Source: Pseudomonas arsenicoxydans
GTDB lineage: Bacteria > Pseudomonadota > Gammaproteobacteria > Pseudomonadales > Pseudomonadaceae
DNA length: 64,000 bases
Reading direction: 5' to 3'
Assembly (NCBI RefSeq): GCF_006438915.1
Contig: NZ_RCZE01000010.1
Span: 62,001 to 126,000 of the forward strand
Numbering within the stretch: the stretch's first letter is position 1; every line of letters starts with the position of its first letter. The notes under the pieces are model-generated. The model saw only the letters and a list, made by a program, of their open reading frames with translations. It searched no databases and had not been told where the DNA came from. A program made the translations under genes and the position numbers. This document shows, piece by piece, positions 41,727-52,392 of the stretch.

Positions 41727-42742
41727 AACCTTACCCAATCCGTTGCGTGTCGGTTGTTATCCCGGTCTACAACGAGCAAGAAAGCCTGCCAGAGCTACTT
41801 CGGCGTACCGAAGCAGCGTGCCAGCAATTGCACCATGAATACGAAATCGTGCTGGTAGACGACGGCAGCCGCGACGATTCAGCACAAATCCTTGAAGACG
41901 CAGCCAATCGCGAAGGCAGCCCGGTGGTAGCGGTCATTCTCAACCGCAACTACGGCCAACACGCGGCAATCATGGCCGGCTTCGAGCATTGCAAAGGCGA
42001 TGTGGTCATTACCCTCGATGCCGACCTGCAGAATCCTCCCGAAGAAATTCCGCGACTGGTGGCCCAGGCAGAACTGGGTTATGACGTGGTCGCCACGGTG
42101 CGCAACAACCGCCAGGACTCGGCCCTTCGTCGCTGGCCGTCGAAACTGATCAATCTGGCCGTACAGCGCTCGACCGGTGTTGCCATGAGCGATTACGGCT
42201 GCATGCTGCGCGCCTACCGCCGGACCATTGTCGACGCGATGCTGGCCTGCCGCGAACGCAGTACGTTCATCCCGATCCTGGCCAACAGCTTTGCGCGGCA
42301 CACCACGGAAATCCTGGTGATGCATGCCGAGCGTGAACACGGCGAATCCAAATACAGCCCCATGCGCCTGGTCAACTTGATGTTCGACCTGATCACTTGC
42401 ATGACCACGACGCCTTTGCGACTGCTGAGCATTGTCGGCTTCGCCATGGCCGGCCTGGGTGTGTTGTTCGCCACGGCGTTGATCATCTTGCGACTGGCGT
42501 TCGGCGCCGGTTGGGCTGGCGACGGTACGTTTGTACTGTTTGCCGTGCTATTCGTATTCACGGGTGGGCAATTCATCGGCATGGGCCTGTTGGGCGAGTA
42601 CCTGGGCCGCATGTACAGCGATGTCCGTGCCCGTCCACGGTTCTTTGTCGAAAAAGTTTTGCGTAGCCAACCCGCCGCGCCCGCTCCCGTTGTCACCGTT
42701 GACGGCCTCACTTCCACTTCTTCAGATCAGGTTCACTCATGA
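41723..42742 (+). CDS. arnC: ArnC, undecaprenyl-phosphate 4-deoxy-4-formamido-L-arabinose transferase
   Basis: 339 residues starting at GTG 41723 (GTGA overlap with arnB). The GT2 domain shows [44 protein letters not shown] (metal-binding DxD-like) and a conserved TDYGCM-like [12 protein letters not shown]. Two C-terminal membrane helices lie at about 235-300. It attaches formylated aminoarabinose to undecaprenyl phosphate at the inner membrane. Overlaps arnA by 4 bp. Confidence 0.96.
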   Translation: MKPYPIRCVSVVIPVYNEQESLPELLRRTEAACQQLHHEYEIVLVDDGSRDDSAQILEDAANREGSPVVAVILNRNYGQHAAIMAGFEHCKGDVVITLDADLQNPPEEIPRLVAQAELGYDVVATVRNNRQDSALRRWPSKLINLAVQRSTGVAMSDYGCMLRAYRRTIVDAMLACRERSTFIPILANSFARHTTEILVMHAEREHGESKYSPMRLVNLMFDLITCMTTTPLRLLSIVGFAMAGLGVLFATALIILRLAFGAGWAGDGTFVLFAVLFVFTGGQFIGMGLLGEYLGRMYSDVRARPRFFVEKVLRSQPAAPAPVVTVDGLTSTSSDQVHS

Positions 42743-44730
42743 GCGCAAAAGCTGTTGTCTTCGCCTACCACGATATTGGCTGTGCCGGTATCGAATCCCT
42801 GCTTGCGTCCGGCATTGAGATTGCCGCCGTGTTTACTCATGCCGATGATCCGAAAGAAAACGCCTTCTACGGTTCTGTCGCGCAGTTGTGCGCTCAAAAA
42901 GGCATCCCGGTTCACGCCCCTGAAGATGCTAACCATCCTCTGTGGATCGAGCGCATCGCCAAACTCAATCCTGATTACCTGTTCTCGTTCTACTACCGCA
43001 ACCTGTTGACCGAGCCGCTGCTGGCCACCGCCCGTAAAGGCGCATTCAACCTGCATGGTTCGTTGCTGCCAAGCTACCGGGGCCGCGCGCCGGCCAACTG
43101 GGTGCTGGTGAACGGCGAAACCGAAACTGGCGTGACCCTGCACCGCATGGTCAAGCGCGCCGACGCCGGCGCGATCATCGCCCAGCAACGGGTTGCCATC
43201 GAGCGCAGCGACACCGCGCTGACTCTGCACGGTAAATTGCGTGTCGCCGCTGCCGACCTGCTGCGCGACACCCTGCCCGCCTTGTTGCAAGGCAAAGTCA
43301 CCGAAACCGCTCAGGACGAATCCAAAGCCACGGTGTTTGGTCGCCGCACGGCGGCTGACGGCAAACTGCTCTGGAAGAAGCCAGCGGAAGAACTGTTCAA
43401 CCTGGTCCGCGCTGTTACACAGCCGTATCCGGGCGCGTTCTGCGACGTGGGCGAGCACAAGCTGATTGTCTGGAGTGCCGAAGTTGCCAAGGGCAATGAA
43501 GGTCTGGCGCCAGGCCGTGTGATCAGCGTCGACCCACTGCGTATCGCTTGCGGCGAAGACTCGCTGGTGGTCACCGCCGGTCAGCGTAATGAAAACGGTC
43601 TGTACCTGAGCGGCCCGCAACTGGCCAACGAACTGGGCCTGGTTGACGGTTCCGTCCTGCGTGGCGCCGAATCCGGTCGCAAGCCACGTCGCACCCGCGT
43701 GCTGATCCTCGGCGTCAACGGCTTCATCGGCAATCACTTGTCCGAGCGCCTGTTGCGCGATGACCAATACGAAGTCTATGGCCTGGACATCGGTTCGGAC
43801 GCCATCGACCGTCTGCGCAGCCACCCGAACTTCCACTTCGTCGAAGGCGATATCAGCATTCACTCCGAGTGGATCGAGTATCACATCAAGAAGTGCGACG
43901 TGATCCTGCCGCTGGTAGCGATTGCCACCCCGATCGAATACACCCGCAACCCGCTGCGTGTATTTGAACTGGACTTCGAAGAGAACCTGAAACTGGTTCG
44001 CTACTGCGTCAAATACAACAAGCGCGTGATTTTCCCGTCGACTTCGGAAGTCTATGGCATGTGCCAAGACCAGAACTTCGACGAAGACACCTCCAACCTG
44101 GTCGTCGGTCCGATCAACAAGCAACGCTGGATCTACTCGGTCTCCAAGCAATTGCTCGACCGCGTCATCTGGGCCTACGGCCAGAAAGGTCTGAACTTCA
44201 CCCTGTTCCGTCCTTTCAACTGGATGGGCCCACGTCTTGACCGTCTGGACTCGGCACGTATCGGCAGCTCCCGAGCCATTACCCAGTTGATCCTGAACCT
44301 GGTGGAAGGCACGCCGATTCGCCTGTTCGATGGCGGTGAGCAAAAGCGTTGCTTCACTGACATCGCTGACGGCGTAGAAGCACTGGCGCGGATCATCGAC
44401 AACGAAAACGACGCCTGCAACGGTCAGATCATCAACATCGGCAACCCGGAGAACGAAGCCAGCATTCGCCAGTTGGGCGAAGAACTGCTGCGTCAGTTCG
44501 AAGCTCACCCGCTGCGCGATAACTTCCCGCCGTTCGCCGGTTTCCGCGACGTTGAAAGCAAGGCCTTCTACGGCACCGGCTACCAGGACGTGTCCCACCG
44601 CAAACCAAGCATCGCCAACGCCAAGCGTCTGCTGGACTGGACGCCAACCGTGGAGATGACCGAGACCATCGGCAACACGCTGGATTTCTTCCTCCGTGAA
44701 GCCATGCTCGAAATCGCGGACAAGCGTTGA
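42739..44730 (+). CDS. arnA: ArnA, bifunctional formyltransferase and UDP-glucuronate decarboxylase
   Basis: 663 residues, the usual length. The N-terminal formyltransferase domain (1-300) contains [19 protein letters not shown] with the catalytic Asn and His. The C-terminal NAD-dependent decarboxylase (315-660) has [28 protein letters not shown] and [16 protein letters not shown] with the Y-x3-K pair. Both ends of the pathway to UDP-Ara4FN are thus carried by one protein. Translation is coupled to arnC and arnD. Confidence 0.97.
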   Translation: MSAKAVVFAYHDIGCAGIESLLASGIEIAAVFTHADDPKENAFYGSVAQLCAQKGIPVHAPEDANHPLWIERIAKLNPDYLFSFYYRNLLTEPLLATARKGAFNLHGSLLPSYRGRAPANWVLVNGETETGVTLHRMVKRADAGAIIAQQRVAIERSDTALTLHGKLRVAAADLLRDTLPALLQGKVTETAQDESKATVFGRRTAADGKLLWKKPAEELFNLVRAVTQPYPGAFCDVGEHKLIVWSAEVAKGNEGLAPGRVISVDPLRIACGEDSLVVTAGQRNENGLYLSGPQLANELGLVDGSVLRGAESGRKPRRTRVLILGVNGFIGNHLSERLLRDDQYEVYGLDIGSDAIDRLRSHPNFHFVEGDISIHSEWIEYHIKKCDVILPLVAIATPIEYTRNPLRVFELDFEENLKLVRYCVKYNKRVIFPSTSEVYGMCQDQNFDEDTSNLVVGPINKQRWIYSVSKQLLDRVIWAYGQKGLNFTLFRPFNWMGPRLDRLDSARIGSSRAITQLILNLVEGTPIRLFDGGEQKRCFTDIADGVEALARIIDNENDACNGQIINIGNPENEASIRQLGEELLRQFEAHPLRDNFPPFAGFRDVESKAFYGTGYQDVSHRKPSIANAKRLLDWTPTVEMTETIGNTLDFFLREAMLEIADKR

Positions 44731-45614
44731 TGCAGGCAGGCCTTCGAATCGATGTCGACACCTACCGAGGCACCCGTGAGGGGGTGCCCCGGCTGCTGGA
44801 AATCCTCGACGAGGCGCAGGTCAAGGCGACATTCTTCTTCAGCGTTGGGCCGGACAACATGGGGCGCCACTTGTGGCGCCTTATCCGCCCGCAATTCCTG
44901 TGGAAAATGCTCCGTTCCAATGCCGCCGGGTTGTACGGCTGGGACATTTTGCTGGCCGGCACCGCGTGGCCGGGCAAACCGATTGGCCGGGACCTGGGGC
45001 ATTTGATGCGCCAGGCTCAGGCCGCCGGGCATGAAGTTGGCCTGCACGCCTGGGATCACCATGGCTGGCAGGCTAACGCCGGACGCTGGAGCGATGCACA
45101 GCTGATCGAGCAGATCCGCCGGGGCGTCGACACGCTGAGCGACATCCTCGGCAACAAGGTCGACTGTTCGGCCGCCGCCGGTTGGCGCGCGGACGAGCGC
45201 GTGATCGAAGCCAAGCAAGCTTTCGGCTTTCGCTACAACAGCGACTGCCGGGGCCAGAGCCTGTTTCAGCCAACGCTGGCAAACGGTGGCTTGGGTGCAC
45301 CGCAGATACCGGTGGACTTGCCGACCTTTGACGAGGTGGTTGGCCCAACGGTCGCTGCCCAGGATTTCAACGCGTTCATTCTTGACCGCTTTGCCCCCGA
45401 CAAACTCAACGTCTACACCATTCATGCAGAAGTAGAAGGGATTCTGATGGCCAACGATTTCCGTCAGCTGCTGGCCGATGCGCGCCAGCGTGACATTCAT
45501 TTCCAGCCCTTGGGCGACTTGCTGCCCGACGAGCCCAACATTTTGCCCACAGGACGTGTCGTACGCGGCGCCCTTGAGGGTCGCGAAGGCTGGTTGGGAG
45601 TACAAGGCGCATGA
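44730..45614 (+). CDS. arnD: ArnD, polyprenyl-phosphate formamidoarabinose deformylase
   Basis: 294 residues from ATG 44730 (TGATG overlap with the arnA stop). The NodB-like polysaccharide-deacetylase domain shows [20 protein letters not shown] with the catalytic Asp, [13 protein letters not shown] and [13 protein letters not shown] with the metal-binding His residues. It removes the formyl group from the undecaprenyl-linked sugar before export. Overlaps the second arnT by 4 bp. Confidence 0.95.
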   Translation: MQAGLRIDVDTYRGTREGVPRLLEILDEAQVKATFFFSVGPDNMGRHLWRLIRPQFLWKMLRSNAAGLYGWDILLAGTAWPGKPIGRDLGHLMRQAQAAGHEVGLHAWDHHGWQANAGRWSDAQLIEQIRRGVDTLSDILGNKVDCSAAAGWRADERVIEAKQAFGFRYNSDCRGQSLFQPTLANGGLGAPQIPVDLPTFDEVVGPTVAAQDFNAFILDRFAPDKLNVYTIHAEVEGILMANDFRQLLADARQRDIHFQPLGDLLPDEPNILPTGRVVRGALEGREGWLGVQGA

Positions 45615-47260
45615 GCAAACGCTGGGCACTCCCCCTGCTGCTGGTCCTTTTCGTCCTGGCCTATCTGCTACCGCTGGGCACCCATGGTTTATGGATTCCA
45701 GACGAAACCCGCTACGCGCAAATCAGTCAGCACATGCTCCTGAGCGGCGACTGGGTGTCGCCGCATTTCATGAGCGTGCGCTATTTCGAGAAACCGGCGG
45801 CGGGTTACTGGATGATCGCCGCCAGCCAGGCGCTGTTCGGTCAGAACCTGTTTGGCGTGCGGTTTGCCTCGGCCCTGAGCATGGGCCTGAGCGTGTTGCT
45901 GTGCTTTCTGATCGCTCGCCGATTGTGGAACGATCCGCGCAAAAGCTTTGCCTGCGCGCTGCTGTACATGAGTTTCAGCGTCATCGCCGGTCAGGCCGGT
46001 TATGCCAACCTTGATCCGCAATTCACCTTATGGGTCAACCTGAGTCTGGTGGCGTTGTGGTTTGCGCTGGACAGCGTCGGTCGTCGTCAAAAAATCCTGA
46101 GTTGGGCGCTGCTCGGCTTGGCCTGCGGCATGGGTTTCATGACCAAGGGTTTCCTGGCCTGGTTGCTGCCGGTTCTGGTCGCCCTGCCCTACATGATCTG
46201 GCAGAAGCGCTGGAAAGAACTGCTGGTCTATGGCCCCGTAGCCATTGTCGTAGCTATCGCAATCAGCCTGCCCTGGGTGCTGGCGGTGCATGCGGAAGAA
46301 CCCGATTACTGGCGGTTCTTCTTCTGGCACGAGCACATTCAGCGCTTTGCCGGTGAAGACGCCCAGCATGAAGAGCCGTTCTGGTTCTACCTGCCGTTGC
46401 TGGTCGGTTTCAGTCTGCCATGGGCGGCGTTGTTGCCGTCGGCGCTGAAGCAGGCCTGGCAAACACGACGTCAGTCCAGCATCGGCTTCCTGCTGCTGTG
46501 GCTGGTGATGCCGCTGGTATTTTTCAGCATCAGCAAAGGCAAACTGCCGAGTTATATCCTGCCGTGCCTGCTGCCCCTGGCCTTGTTGCTGGGTCACACA
46601 CTGGCTGACCGGCTGAAGCTGGAACAGGGACGGGTGCTGGGGCTTAACGGCTTGCTCAACCTGGTGTTGGGTCTGGTAACCCTGATCGCCCTCGTCTACC
46701 TGCAACTGAAAAAGCCGCTGTACGACCATGAATTGCACAACCTGGTGCTGGTGTTCATCGGTTTGATCGGCTGGATCATGGCCAACCTGCTGCAAGCCTT
46801 CAGGCCGCTGCAATGCTGGGCTGCACCGGCGTTCGGCAGCCTGCTGCTGATCGGCTTGATACCGGCCGGACTGCCCAATTCTGTGGTCGCCAACAAGACG
46901 CCGGACCAATTCATCCTCCATCACATGGATGAACTGGCGCAGACCGGCAAATTGCTGAGCAACGATCTTGGCGCCGCCTCCGCGCTGGCCTGGCGCATGA
47001 AGCATCCGGACGTGTCGTTGTACAACTCGGTAGGCGAATTGAAATATGGTCTTGCCTATCCTGACTCGGCACAGCAACTGGTCACAGTCATGCAGGTTCA
47101 GCAGTGGATGCACGATGCGCGCCGAAGCGGCTCGGTGGGTGTGGTGATGCGGGTCAAGGGTGAGGATGAATTGCAGGAAATCGAATTGTTGCCCAAGGAC
47201 GGTAAACGCTATGAACAGGGCAACCTGGTGATTCTGATTTTCCCTCAGGAGGCACCTTGA
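45611..47260 (+). CDS. arnT: ArnT, lipid A aminoarabinose transferase (second copy)
   Basis: 549 residues, the length of E. coli ArnT. It shares long runs with the first copy at 31936, including [32 protein letters not shown] and [20 protein letters not shown]. About 12 membrane helices and a C-terminal periplasmic domain. Being inside the operon, it is the likely main transferase; the first copy is longer at the N-terminus and may differ in expression or acceptor. Overlaps arnE by 4 bp. Confidence 0.95.
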   Translation: MSKRWALPLLLVLFVLAYLLPLGTHGLWIPDETRYAQISQHMLLSGDWVSPHFMSVRYFEKPAAGYWMIAASQALFGQNLFGVRFASALSMGLSVLLCFLIARRLWNDPRKSFACALLYMSFSVIAGQAGYANLDPQFTLWVNLSLVALWFALDSVGRRQKILSWALLGLACGMGFMTKGFLAWLLPVLVALPYMIWQKRWKELLVYGPVAIVVAIAISLPWVLAVHAEEPDYWRFFFWHEHIQRFAGEDAQHEEPFWFYLPLLVGFSLPWAALLPSALKQAWQTRRQSSIGFLLLWLVMPLVFFSISKGKLPSYILPCLLPLALLLGHTLADRLKLEQGRVLGLNGLLNLVLGLVTLIALVYLQLKKPLYDHELHNLVLVFIGLIGWIMANLLQAFRPLQCWAAPAFGSLLLIGLIPAGLPNSVVANKTPDQFILHHMDELAQTGKLLSNDLGAASALAWRMKHPDVSLYNSVGELKYGLAYPDSAQQLVTVMQVQQWMHDARRSGSVGVVMRVKGEDELQEIELLPKDGKRYEQGNLVILIFPQEAP

Positions 47261-47601
47261 GCCTGCTGTTGTTACTGACGGCTTGCCTGCTGACGTGCCT
47301 GGGTCAAATCGCCCAGAAATACGCCGTAGAAAGCTGGCGTGGGCACGATTCAGGATGGGCCGAGAAGCTTCGCTCACCCTGGCTGTGGCTTGCCCTGGTT
47401 TCGTTGGGATTGGGCTTGCTGGTCTGGTTGCTGGTACTGCAGCGCCTTGAGGTCGGCATTGCCTACCCGATGCTGAGCCTCAACTTTGTGCTGGTCACCC
47501 TGGTCGCCCGTTTTGTTTTCCATGAAACGATCGACCGCCAGCACTGGTTAGGCGTGGCACTGGTGATCGGTGGCGTGGTTCTGCTGGGGCAACACGCATG
47601 A
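47257..47601 (+). CDS. arnE: ArnE flippase subunit
   Basis: 114 residues from a TTG at 47257, chosen because AGGAGG lies 4 bases upstream and the TTGA overlap couples it to arnT. Four membrane helices in an EmrE-like small multidrug-resistance fold: [40 protein letters not shown] and [16 protein letters not shown]. With ArnF it is thought to flip undecaprenyl-phosphate-aminoarabinose to the periplasmic side. Confidence 0.92.
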   Translation: MSLLLLLTACLLTCLGQIAQKYAVESWRGHDSGWAEKLRSPWLWLALVSLGLGLLVWLLVLQRLEVGIAYPMLSLNFVLVTLVARFVFHETIDRQHWLGVALVIGGVVLLGQHA

Positions 47602-47999
47602 GCCTTCGTCGCGGAATCAACTTCGCCATGAGTAGCGTGCTGCTGGTCAGTAGCGCCCAGTTGGGCATGCGCTGGAGCATGACGCGCTTGCCGGCTCCCG
47701 AATACCTGTTGACGGCCAGCATCGATCTGGTCGCGGTGGCGGTCGTGTTGAGCGCGATCGTGGCCTATGCCCTCTCGATGCTCTGCTGGCTTGGCGCCCT
47801 GCGCGACTTGCCGCTAGGCCGGGCCTATTCGCTGCTGAGCATCAGCTACGCACTGGTCTACCTGCTGGCCGCCAGCCTGCCGCTGTTCAATGAAACATTC
47901 AGTCTTTCCAAAACCCTCGGGGTGGCGTTGGTCATGCTCGGGGTCGTCATTATTAATTCTCGCCCGGTTCGCACGCCGGATCTCAGGAATGCATCATGA
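47598..47999 (+). CDS. arnF: ArnF flippase subunit
   Basis: 133 residues from ATG 47598, overlapping arnE. Four membrane helices in an EmrE-like fold with [20 protein letters not shown] and [18 protein letters not shown]. It pairs with ArnE as the lipid flippase. Overlaps ugd by 4 bp. Confidence 0.92.
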   Translation: MSLRRGINFAMSSVLLVSSAQLGMRWSMTRLPAPEYLLTASIDLVAVAVVLSAIVAYALSMLCWLGALRDLPLGRAYSLLSISYALVYLLAASLPLFNETFSLSKTLGVALVMLGVVIINSRPVRTPDLRNAS

Positions 48000-49375
48000 A
48001 AATCAGTGTATTTGGTAGCGGTTACGTGGGTCTGGTACAAGCAGCCGTCCTGGCTGAAGTCGGCCACGATGTAGTCTGCATGGACATTGATGAGAAGAAA
48101 GTTGCGTTGCTGCAACAAGGTCATGTGAGCATTTTCGAACCGGGGCTCGCAAGCCTGGTGCGTGAAAGTCTGGAGGCCAAGCGGCTGCAATTTACCTCTG
48201 ACGAAAAACTCGCGGTGCAGCATGGCGAGGTACTGTTTATCGCGGTCGGTACGCCGTCGCGGGACGATGGTTCGGCAGACCTGAGCTACGTGATGTCGGT
48301 CGGTGATGCCGTGGCGCGTCATCGTGAACAACCGGCGATTCTGGTGGAGAAGTCCACGGTGCCGGTAGGCACCGGCGATGCGTTGCGCGCGCATATCGAC
48401 AAATGCCTGGTCACCAATGGCCGAGTGCTGCAGTTCGATATCGTCTCCAACCCCGAGTTTCTGAAAGAAGGCTCGGCCGTGGCCGACTGCCGACGCCCGG
48501 ACCGGATCATTATTGGCTGTGAACGCGACGAAGTACGCGATGTGATGCGCGACCTCTATGCACCGTTCAACCGCAACCATGACCGCGTGATGTTCATGGA
48601 CCTGCGCAGCGCCGAGCTGACCAAATACGCCGCCAACTGCATGCTGGCGACCAAGATCAGTTTCATCAACCAGATTGCCGAACTGGCCGAGCACCTGGGT
48701 GCCGACATTGAATCGGTACGCCTGGGCATCGGCGCCGACTCGCGCATTGGTTACCACTTCATCTACCCCGGCTGCGGTTATGGCGGCTCGTGTTTCCCCA
48801 AAGACATGCGCGCACTGATTCACAGCGCCCAGGAAGCACACTGCTCCAGCGACCTGCTGCAAGCGGTGGAAGCGATCAACGAGCGCCAGAAACACAAACT
48901 GTTCGAGCGGATCAAAGCCTTCTACCGGGGTGACCTGCGCGGCAAGACCTTTGCCGTCTGGGGCTTGGCGTTCAAACCCAACACCGATGACATGCGCGAT
49001 GCGCCGAGCCGGGTCTTGCTGGAGTCGCTGTGGGCCGCAGGGGCTACCGTGCGAGCGTACGATCCGGAAGCCATGCAGGAAACCCAGAAACTCTACCCTG
49101 ACGAATCGAAACTGATGCTGATGGGTACCCCGGAATCCGTCCTGTCGGGCGCCGATGCCTTGATCGTGTGCACCGAGTGGCAGCAGTTCAAGGCCCCGGA
49201 TTTCGACCTGATCGAGCAGCGCCTGAACGCACCGGTGATCTTCGACGGACGCAACCTGTACGACGCCGAACGCTTGGAACGCAGCGGGTTCAAGTATTTC
49301 CCGATGGGCCGTGGCGAGTCGCGCAACCTGCCGATTCCGTATCAGCAATGGCCCGCAGACTCGGTCATCGCGTGA
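47996..49375 (+). CDS. ugd: UDP-glucose 6-dehydrogenase
   Basis: 459 residues. N-terminal Rossmann motif [19 protein letters not shown] (about 4-22), [13 protein letters not shown], the catalytic Cys in [13 protein letters not shown] (about residue 267) and the C-terminal NAD/UDP domain ([19 protein letters not shown]). It makes UDP-glucuronate, the precursor used by ArnA. It is in the operon by a 4-bp overlap with arnF and overlaps the following membrane glycosyltransferase. Confidence 0.95.
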   Translation: MKISVFGSGYVGLVQAAVLAEVGHDVVCMDIDEKKVALLQQGHVSIFEPGLASLVRESLEAKRLQFTSDEKLAVQHGEVLFIAVGTPSRDDGSADLSYVMSVGDAVARHREQPAILVEKSTVPVGTGDALRAHIDKCLVTNGRVLQFDIVSNPEFLKEGSAVADCRRPDRIIIGCERDEVRDVMRDLYAPFNRNHDRVMFMDLRSAELTKYAANCMLATKISFINQIAELAEHLGADIESVRLGIGADSRIGYHFIYPGCGYGGSCFPKDMRALIHSAQEAHCSSDLLQAVEAINERQKHKLFERIKAFYRGDLRGKTFAVWGLAFKPNTDDMRDAPSRVLLESLWAAGATVRAYDPEAMQETQKLYPDESKLMLMGTPESVLSGADALIVCTEWQQFKAPDFDLIEQRLNAPVIFDGRNLYDAERLERSGFKYFPMGRGESRNLPIPYQQWPADSVIA

Positions 49376-50961
49376 TTACCTTGTCACCTACACGCCAGCA
49401 GTCCCTGGGTATAGGGTTCCTGGCACTGATCCTGTTCAGTGCCGGGGTTTATCAGCAGGCGGCCATCGGTTTCGATTCACGCTTTGTGCTATTCGCCCAG
49501 GAGATGTTGCGCAACGGGCCGTCGTTTTTCCCGACGACCTATGGCCAGCCCTATGCGGATTACTCCGGGCTGTCGACCGTGTTTATCTGGCTGCTGTCCT
49601 TGCCTTTCGGGCAGGTCAACAGCCTGAGCGCCTGGCTCCCGAGCGCTATCGCCGCAGCGGTCATCGTCACATTGATGTACCGCCTGCTGGCGCCCTATTC
49701 CACACGCTGGGCGGTGTTGAGCATCGCCATGATGCTGCTGACCTTCACCTTCATTACCGAAACCCGAGCCGTGTCCCTGGACTTGATGCTCGCAGCGGTA
49801 GCGTTTGCGGTTTTTTATCTGGGCTACGCTGCCGATCATTTTGGCGCACCGCGTCGATGGGTGCTGATCGTTGCCTTGTTGGTGCTGGGTTTCTGGATTC
49901 GCGGACCTATCGGCCTGGTGATTCCCACCGGCGTACTCTGCAGCTATTTCCTGCTCGATCGCCAATGGCGCCGACTGATTGTCTTCGGTCTGTTGGCATC
50001 GGTCCTGCTGGCGGGCTGCATTGGCCTGTTGCTATGGCTGGCGGATGTCAGTGGTGGTCCGGCGTTTTTGCAGGAAGTGATTCGTATGCAGTTCATGGGG
50101 CGCATGGACGGCACCGAAGGCTCCAACGACGCGCTGTATTACTTCACGAGTTCGATGGGCAACTATGCGTTGGCGTGGCCCTTGGCCGTACTCGTGCTGG
50201 TTACTGTCGTGCTGTCACGCCCGAGGGAGACTGGACCGGCGTTGCGCCTCATGCAGTACTGCGTAGCGGCCGGATTAATCGTGATGATCGGTCTTTCCGT
50301 GCCTCAGGCAAAAAAGGCCCGCTATTTGCTGCCGATGCTGCCCATGGCGGCGATTGTGGCAGCGTATCCGTTTCAGGTCGCTCAGGGCCGGTTGTTCCAT
50401 TGGTTGCGGGGTTTGATCCAAGTTCTTTGGTTGCTGATGCCTGGCCTTCTGATTGTTGGCTTGATTGTCTTGCAGCGAAAATTTCCTGACCAGATTGCGC
50501 ATCACCCGTCACTGTTTGTCGTTCTTGGCGTGCTGCAAGTGGTTGCCCTGGCGGTACTCAAGCGCCCGCAATGGCGAGCGCAGACATTGGCCTTGTGCGC
50601 GGTTCTGGCACTGTGGTCGTTTTATATCCTGCAGTTCGAGCCAGTCCAACGGCAGCTCTACGACACCCGGACCTTCAGTCGCGAGGTGTTTGAACGGGTG
50701 CAAAAAGACCCGGCACCGCTGGTTATGCACGCCATGGGTAAAGACGCCAAGGCCATCAAGTTCATGGTCAACATCCAACAGGACCTGCATCCGGTGTTCA
50801 CTGAGTCGCTTCAGGAACTGGAAAACCTGAAAAGGCCGGCCTGGTTGATGATGGACCTGAACGTCTATGAATCGTTGCAAGACACTGCATTCGGTGCGCT
50901 GCCACCGGTGCTGAGCGGGCGATTCGATAAGAATGATTTTGTGCTGCTGCATTTACAGTGA
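49372..50961 (+). CDS. Membrane glycosyltransferase, GT39/PMT_2 family, coupled to ugd
   Basis: 529 residues from GTG 49372, which overlaps the ugd stop as GTGA; earlier in-frame starts fall inside ugd. About 11 membrane helices. The first periplasmic loop has AIGFDSRFVLFAQEMLRNG, where DSR replaces the DETR of ArnT, and GQPYADYSGLSTVFIWLLS. A periplasmic C-terminal part follows about residue 440. It is the ninth gene of the arn operon, so it probably adds a sugar to lipid A or a linked glycan. Its substrate is unknown. Confidence 0.82.
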   Translation: MITLSPTRQQSLGIGFLALILFSAGVYQQAAIGFDSRFVLFAQEMLRNGPSFFPTTYGQPYADYSGLSTVFIWLLSLPFGQVNSLSAWLPSAIAAAVIVTLMYRLLAPYSTRWAVLSIAMMLLTFTFITETRAVSLDLMLAAVAFAVFYLGYAADHFGAPRRWVLIVALLVLGFWIRGPIGLVIPTGVLCSYFLLDRQWRRLIVFGLLASVLLAGCIGLLLWLADVSGGPAFLQEVIRMQFMGRMDGTEGSNDALYYFTSSMGNYALAWPLAVLVLVTVVLSRPRETGPALRLMQYCVAAGLIVMIGLSVPQAKKARYLLPMLPMAAIVAAYPFQVAQGRLFHWLRGLIQVLWLLMPGLLIVGLIVLQRKFPDQIAHHPSLFVVLGVLQVVALAVLKRPQWRAQTLALCAVLALWSFYILQFEPVQRQLYDTRTFSREVFERVQKDPAPLVMHAMGKDAKAIKFMVNIQQDLHPVFTESLQELENLKRPAWLMMDLNVYESLQDTAFGALPPVLSGRFDKNDFVLLHLQ

Positions 50962-50970
50962 GGATTTCAG

Positions 50971-50994
50971 GCAGTCGCGCAATTGCGAGACTGC
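50971..50994. terminator. Near-palindrome after the arn operon
   Basis: GCAGTCGCGCAA directly followed by TTGCGAGACTGC, complementary at 11 of 12 positions, 10 bases after the last stop of the arn operon. It may terminate the operon or serve as an operator for the MFS gene at 51042. Confidence 0.45.
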
Positions 50995-51041
50995 TAAAGT
51001 AGCGGCCACGATCGAGCTGAAACCGGCTTAATCGAATAAGG

Positions 51042-52232
51042 ATGTTCATCGCCGTGGCCGCTTACTCTCCGCTTATTCGCCGTCTTTTGATCTGCTCGCT
51101 GACTATCGTTGTCAGCCGCGCCATCACCAGCCCGTTGCTCACGCTGTTTGTGAGCGACAAGCTAGGGCTTAACCAACAGGACGTTGGTTTGCTGCTGGGT
51201 ATCGCCGTGTTCGTCGCCACCCTGCTCTCTCTTTACGGCGGCTACGTCATCGATCGCTTCGAGAAGCGCCGATTACTGATCCTGGCCATGCTCTCCAGCG
51301 CCGTCGGCCTGGTGCTGCTGACCTTTGCTGAAAACCTGTACCTGACCACCCTCACATTAATTGTCACCGAAACTGCTTCATCATTATTCCTGATCGGTTC
51401 GAAAGCGATCCTCAGCGACAATCTGCCCGTGGGGCAACGCGCCAAGGCTTTTTCCTTGAGCTATACGTTGAGCAACATTGGTTACGCGGTCGCGCCGATG
51501 CTCGGTGTGTTGATTGCAGGTTTTTTTGCCAGCGCGCCATTCCTGATTGCGGCAGCCGTCGCTTTTTTCAGCATATTCTTGATGACCGGCATTGCCAAAG
51601 ACCCAGGCGCTGCTCCCCTCATCGGCCAGACCCAAAGCTTCCTCAAGACGCTGGTCACCCTGAAAAACGACCGCACCCTGATCATGTTCACTGGAGGCTG
51701 CTTGCTCAGCACAGTCGTACATGGCCGCTTTACCTTTTATCTGTCGCAGTACCTGCTGACGACCGGCAACCCAAAGCACACCATGGAAACCATGGCCGCC
51801 CTGCTCGCCTGCAACGCCATCAGCGTGGTCCTGCTGCAATACCAGATCGGCCGGTTCCTAAAGCGCGAACAACTGCGCTACTGGATTGCCGGTGGCACCG
51901 GCCTGTTCATTGTCGGCTTGATCGGCTTCAGCCTGGCCGACAGTCTGGTGTCGTGGTGCGTTGCCATGTTCATCTTCACCCTCGGCGAAATGATCATTTA
52001 CCCCGCCGAGTTCCTGTTCGTCGACACCCTGGCCCCGGAAGAACTGCGTGGCAGCTATTACGGCGCGCAAAACCTCGCCGCGCTCGGCGGTGCATTGAGC
52101 CCGGTGATTTGCGGCTTCCTGCTGATGCACACGCCTGCACCGACGATGTTCTATGCCTTGAGCGCATTGACCTCGATGGGCGGATTCCTTTGCTTCATGA
52201 GTGGACGACGCGTCGCGATAGTGCAAAATTAA
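51042..52232 (+). CDS. MFS transporter (MdtH/YceL-like)
   Basis: 396 residues with 12 membrane helices. The motif-A region between helices 2 and 3 reads GGYVIDRFEKRRLLI, and helix 5 has YTLSNIGYAVAPMLGVLIAG. These features match drug/proton antiporters of the MdtH type. A GTG four codons in (51054) is an alternative start with a better-spaced AAGGA. It stands alone between the arn operon and the HPP gene. Substrate unknown. Confidence 0.88.
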   Translation: MFIAVAAYSPLIRRLLICSLTIVVSRAITSPLLTLFVSDKLGLNQQDVGLLLGIAVFVATLLSLYGGYVIDRFEKRRLLILAMLSSAVGLVLLTFAENLYLTTLTLIVTETASSLFLIGSKAILSDNLPVGQRAKAFSLSYTLSNIGYAVAPMLGVLIAGFFASAPFLIAAAVAFFSIFLMTGIAKDPGAAPLIGQTQSFLKTLVTLKNDRTLIMFTGGCLLSTVVHGRFTFYLSQYLLTTGNPKHTMETMAALLACNAISVVLLQYQIGRFLKREQLRYWIAGGTGLFIVGLIGFSLADSLVSWCVAMFIFTLGEMIIYPAEFLFVDTLAPEELRGSYYGAQNLAALGGALSPVICGFLLMHTPAPTMFYALSALTSMGGFLCFMSGRRVAIVQN

Positions 52233-52392
52233 TGCACTGAAACTGCATTAATATGAATTTGTCAGTACCTGGAATGAACGGCACACTGTGCCCGTTCCTC
52301 CCCCAATAGTTGGAACACCTTCAAGGGCTTTCTGGATATCCCAGCCAAGCCTTTTTTTTTGCTCGGTTTTTTGTCTACGGATCGATTTCATC

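Noticed and set aside
42733-44598. A 621-codon frame antisense to arnA
   Set aside because: It mirrors the high-GC third-position bias of arnA and shows no family motif; arnA is intact on the plus strand.
49168-49371. An N-terminal extension of the second GT39-like protein
   Set aside because: It lies inside ugd in another frame; GTG 49372 with the GTGA overlap gives a normal start before the first membrane helix.
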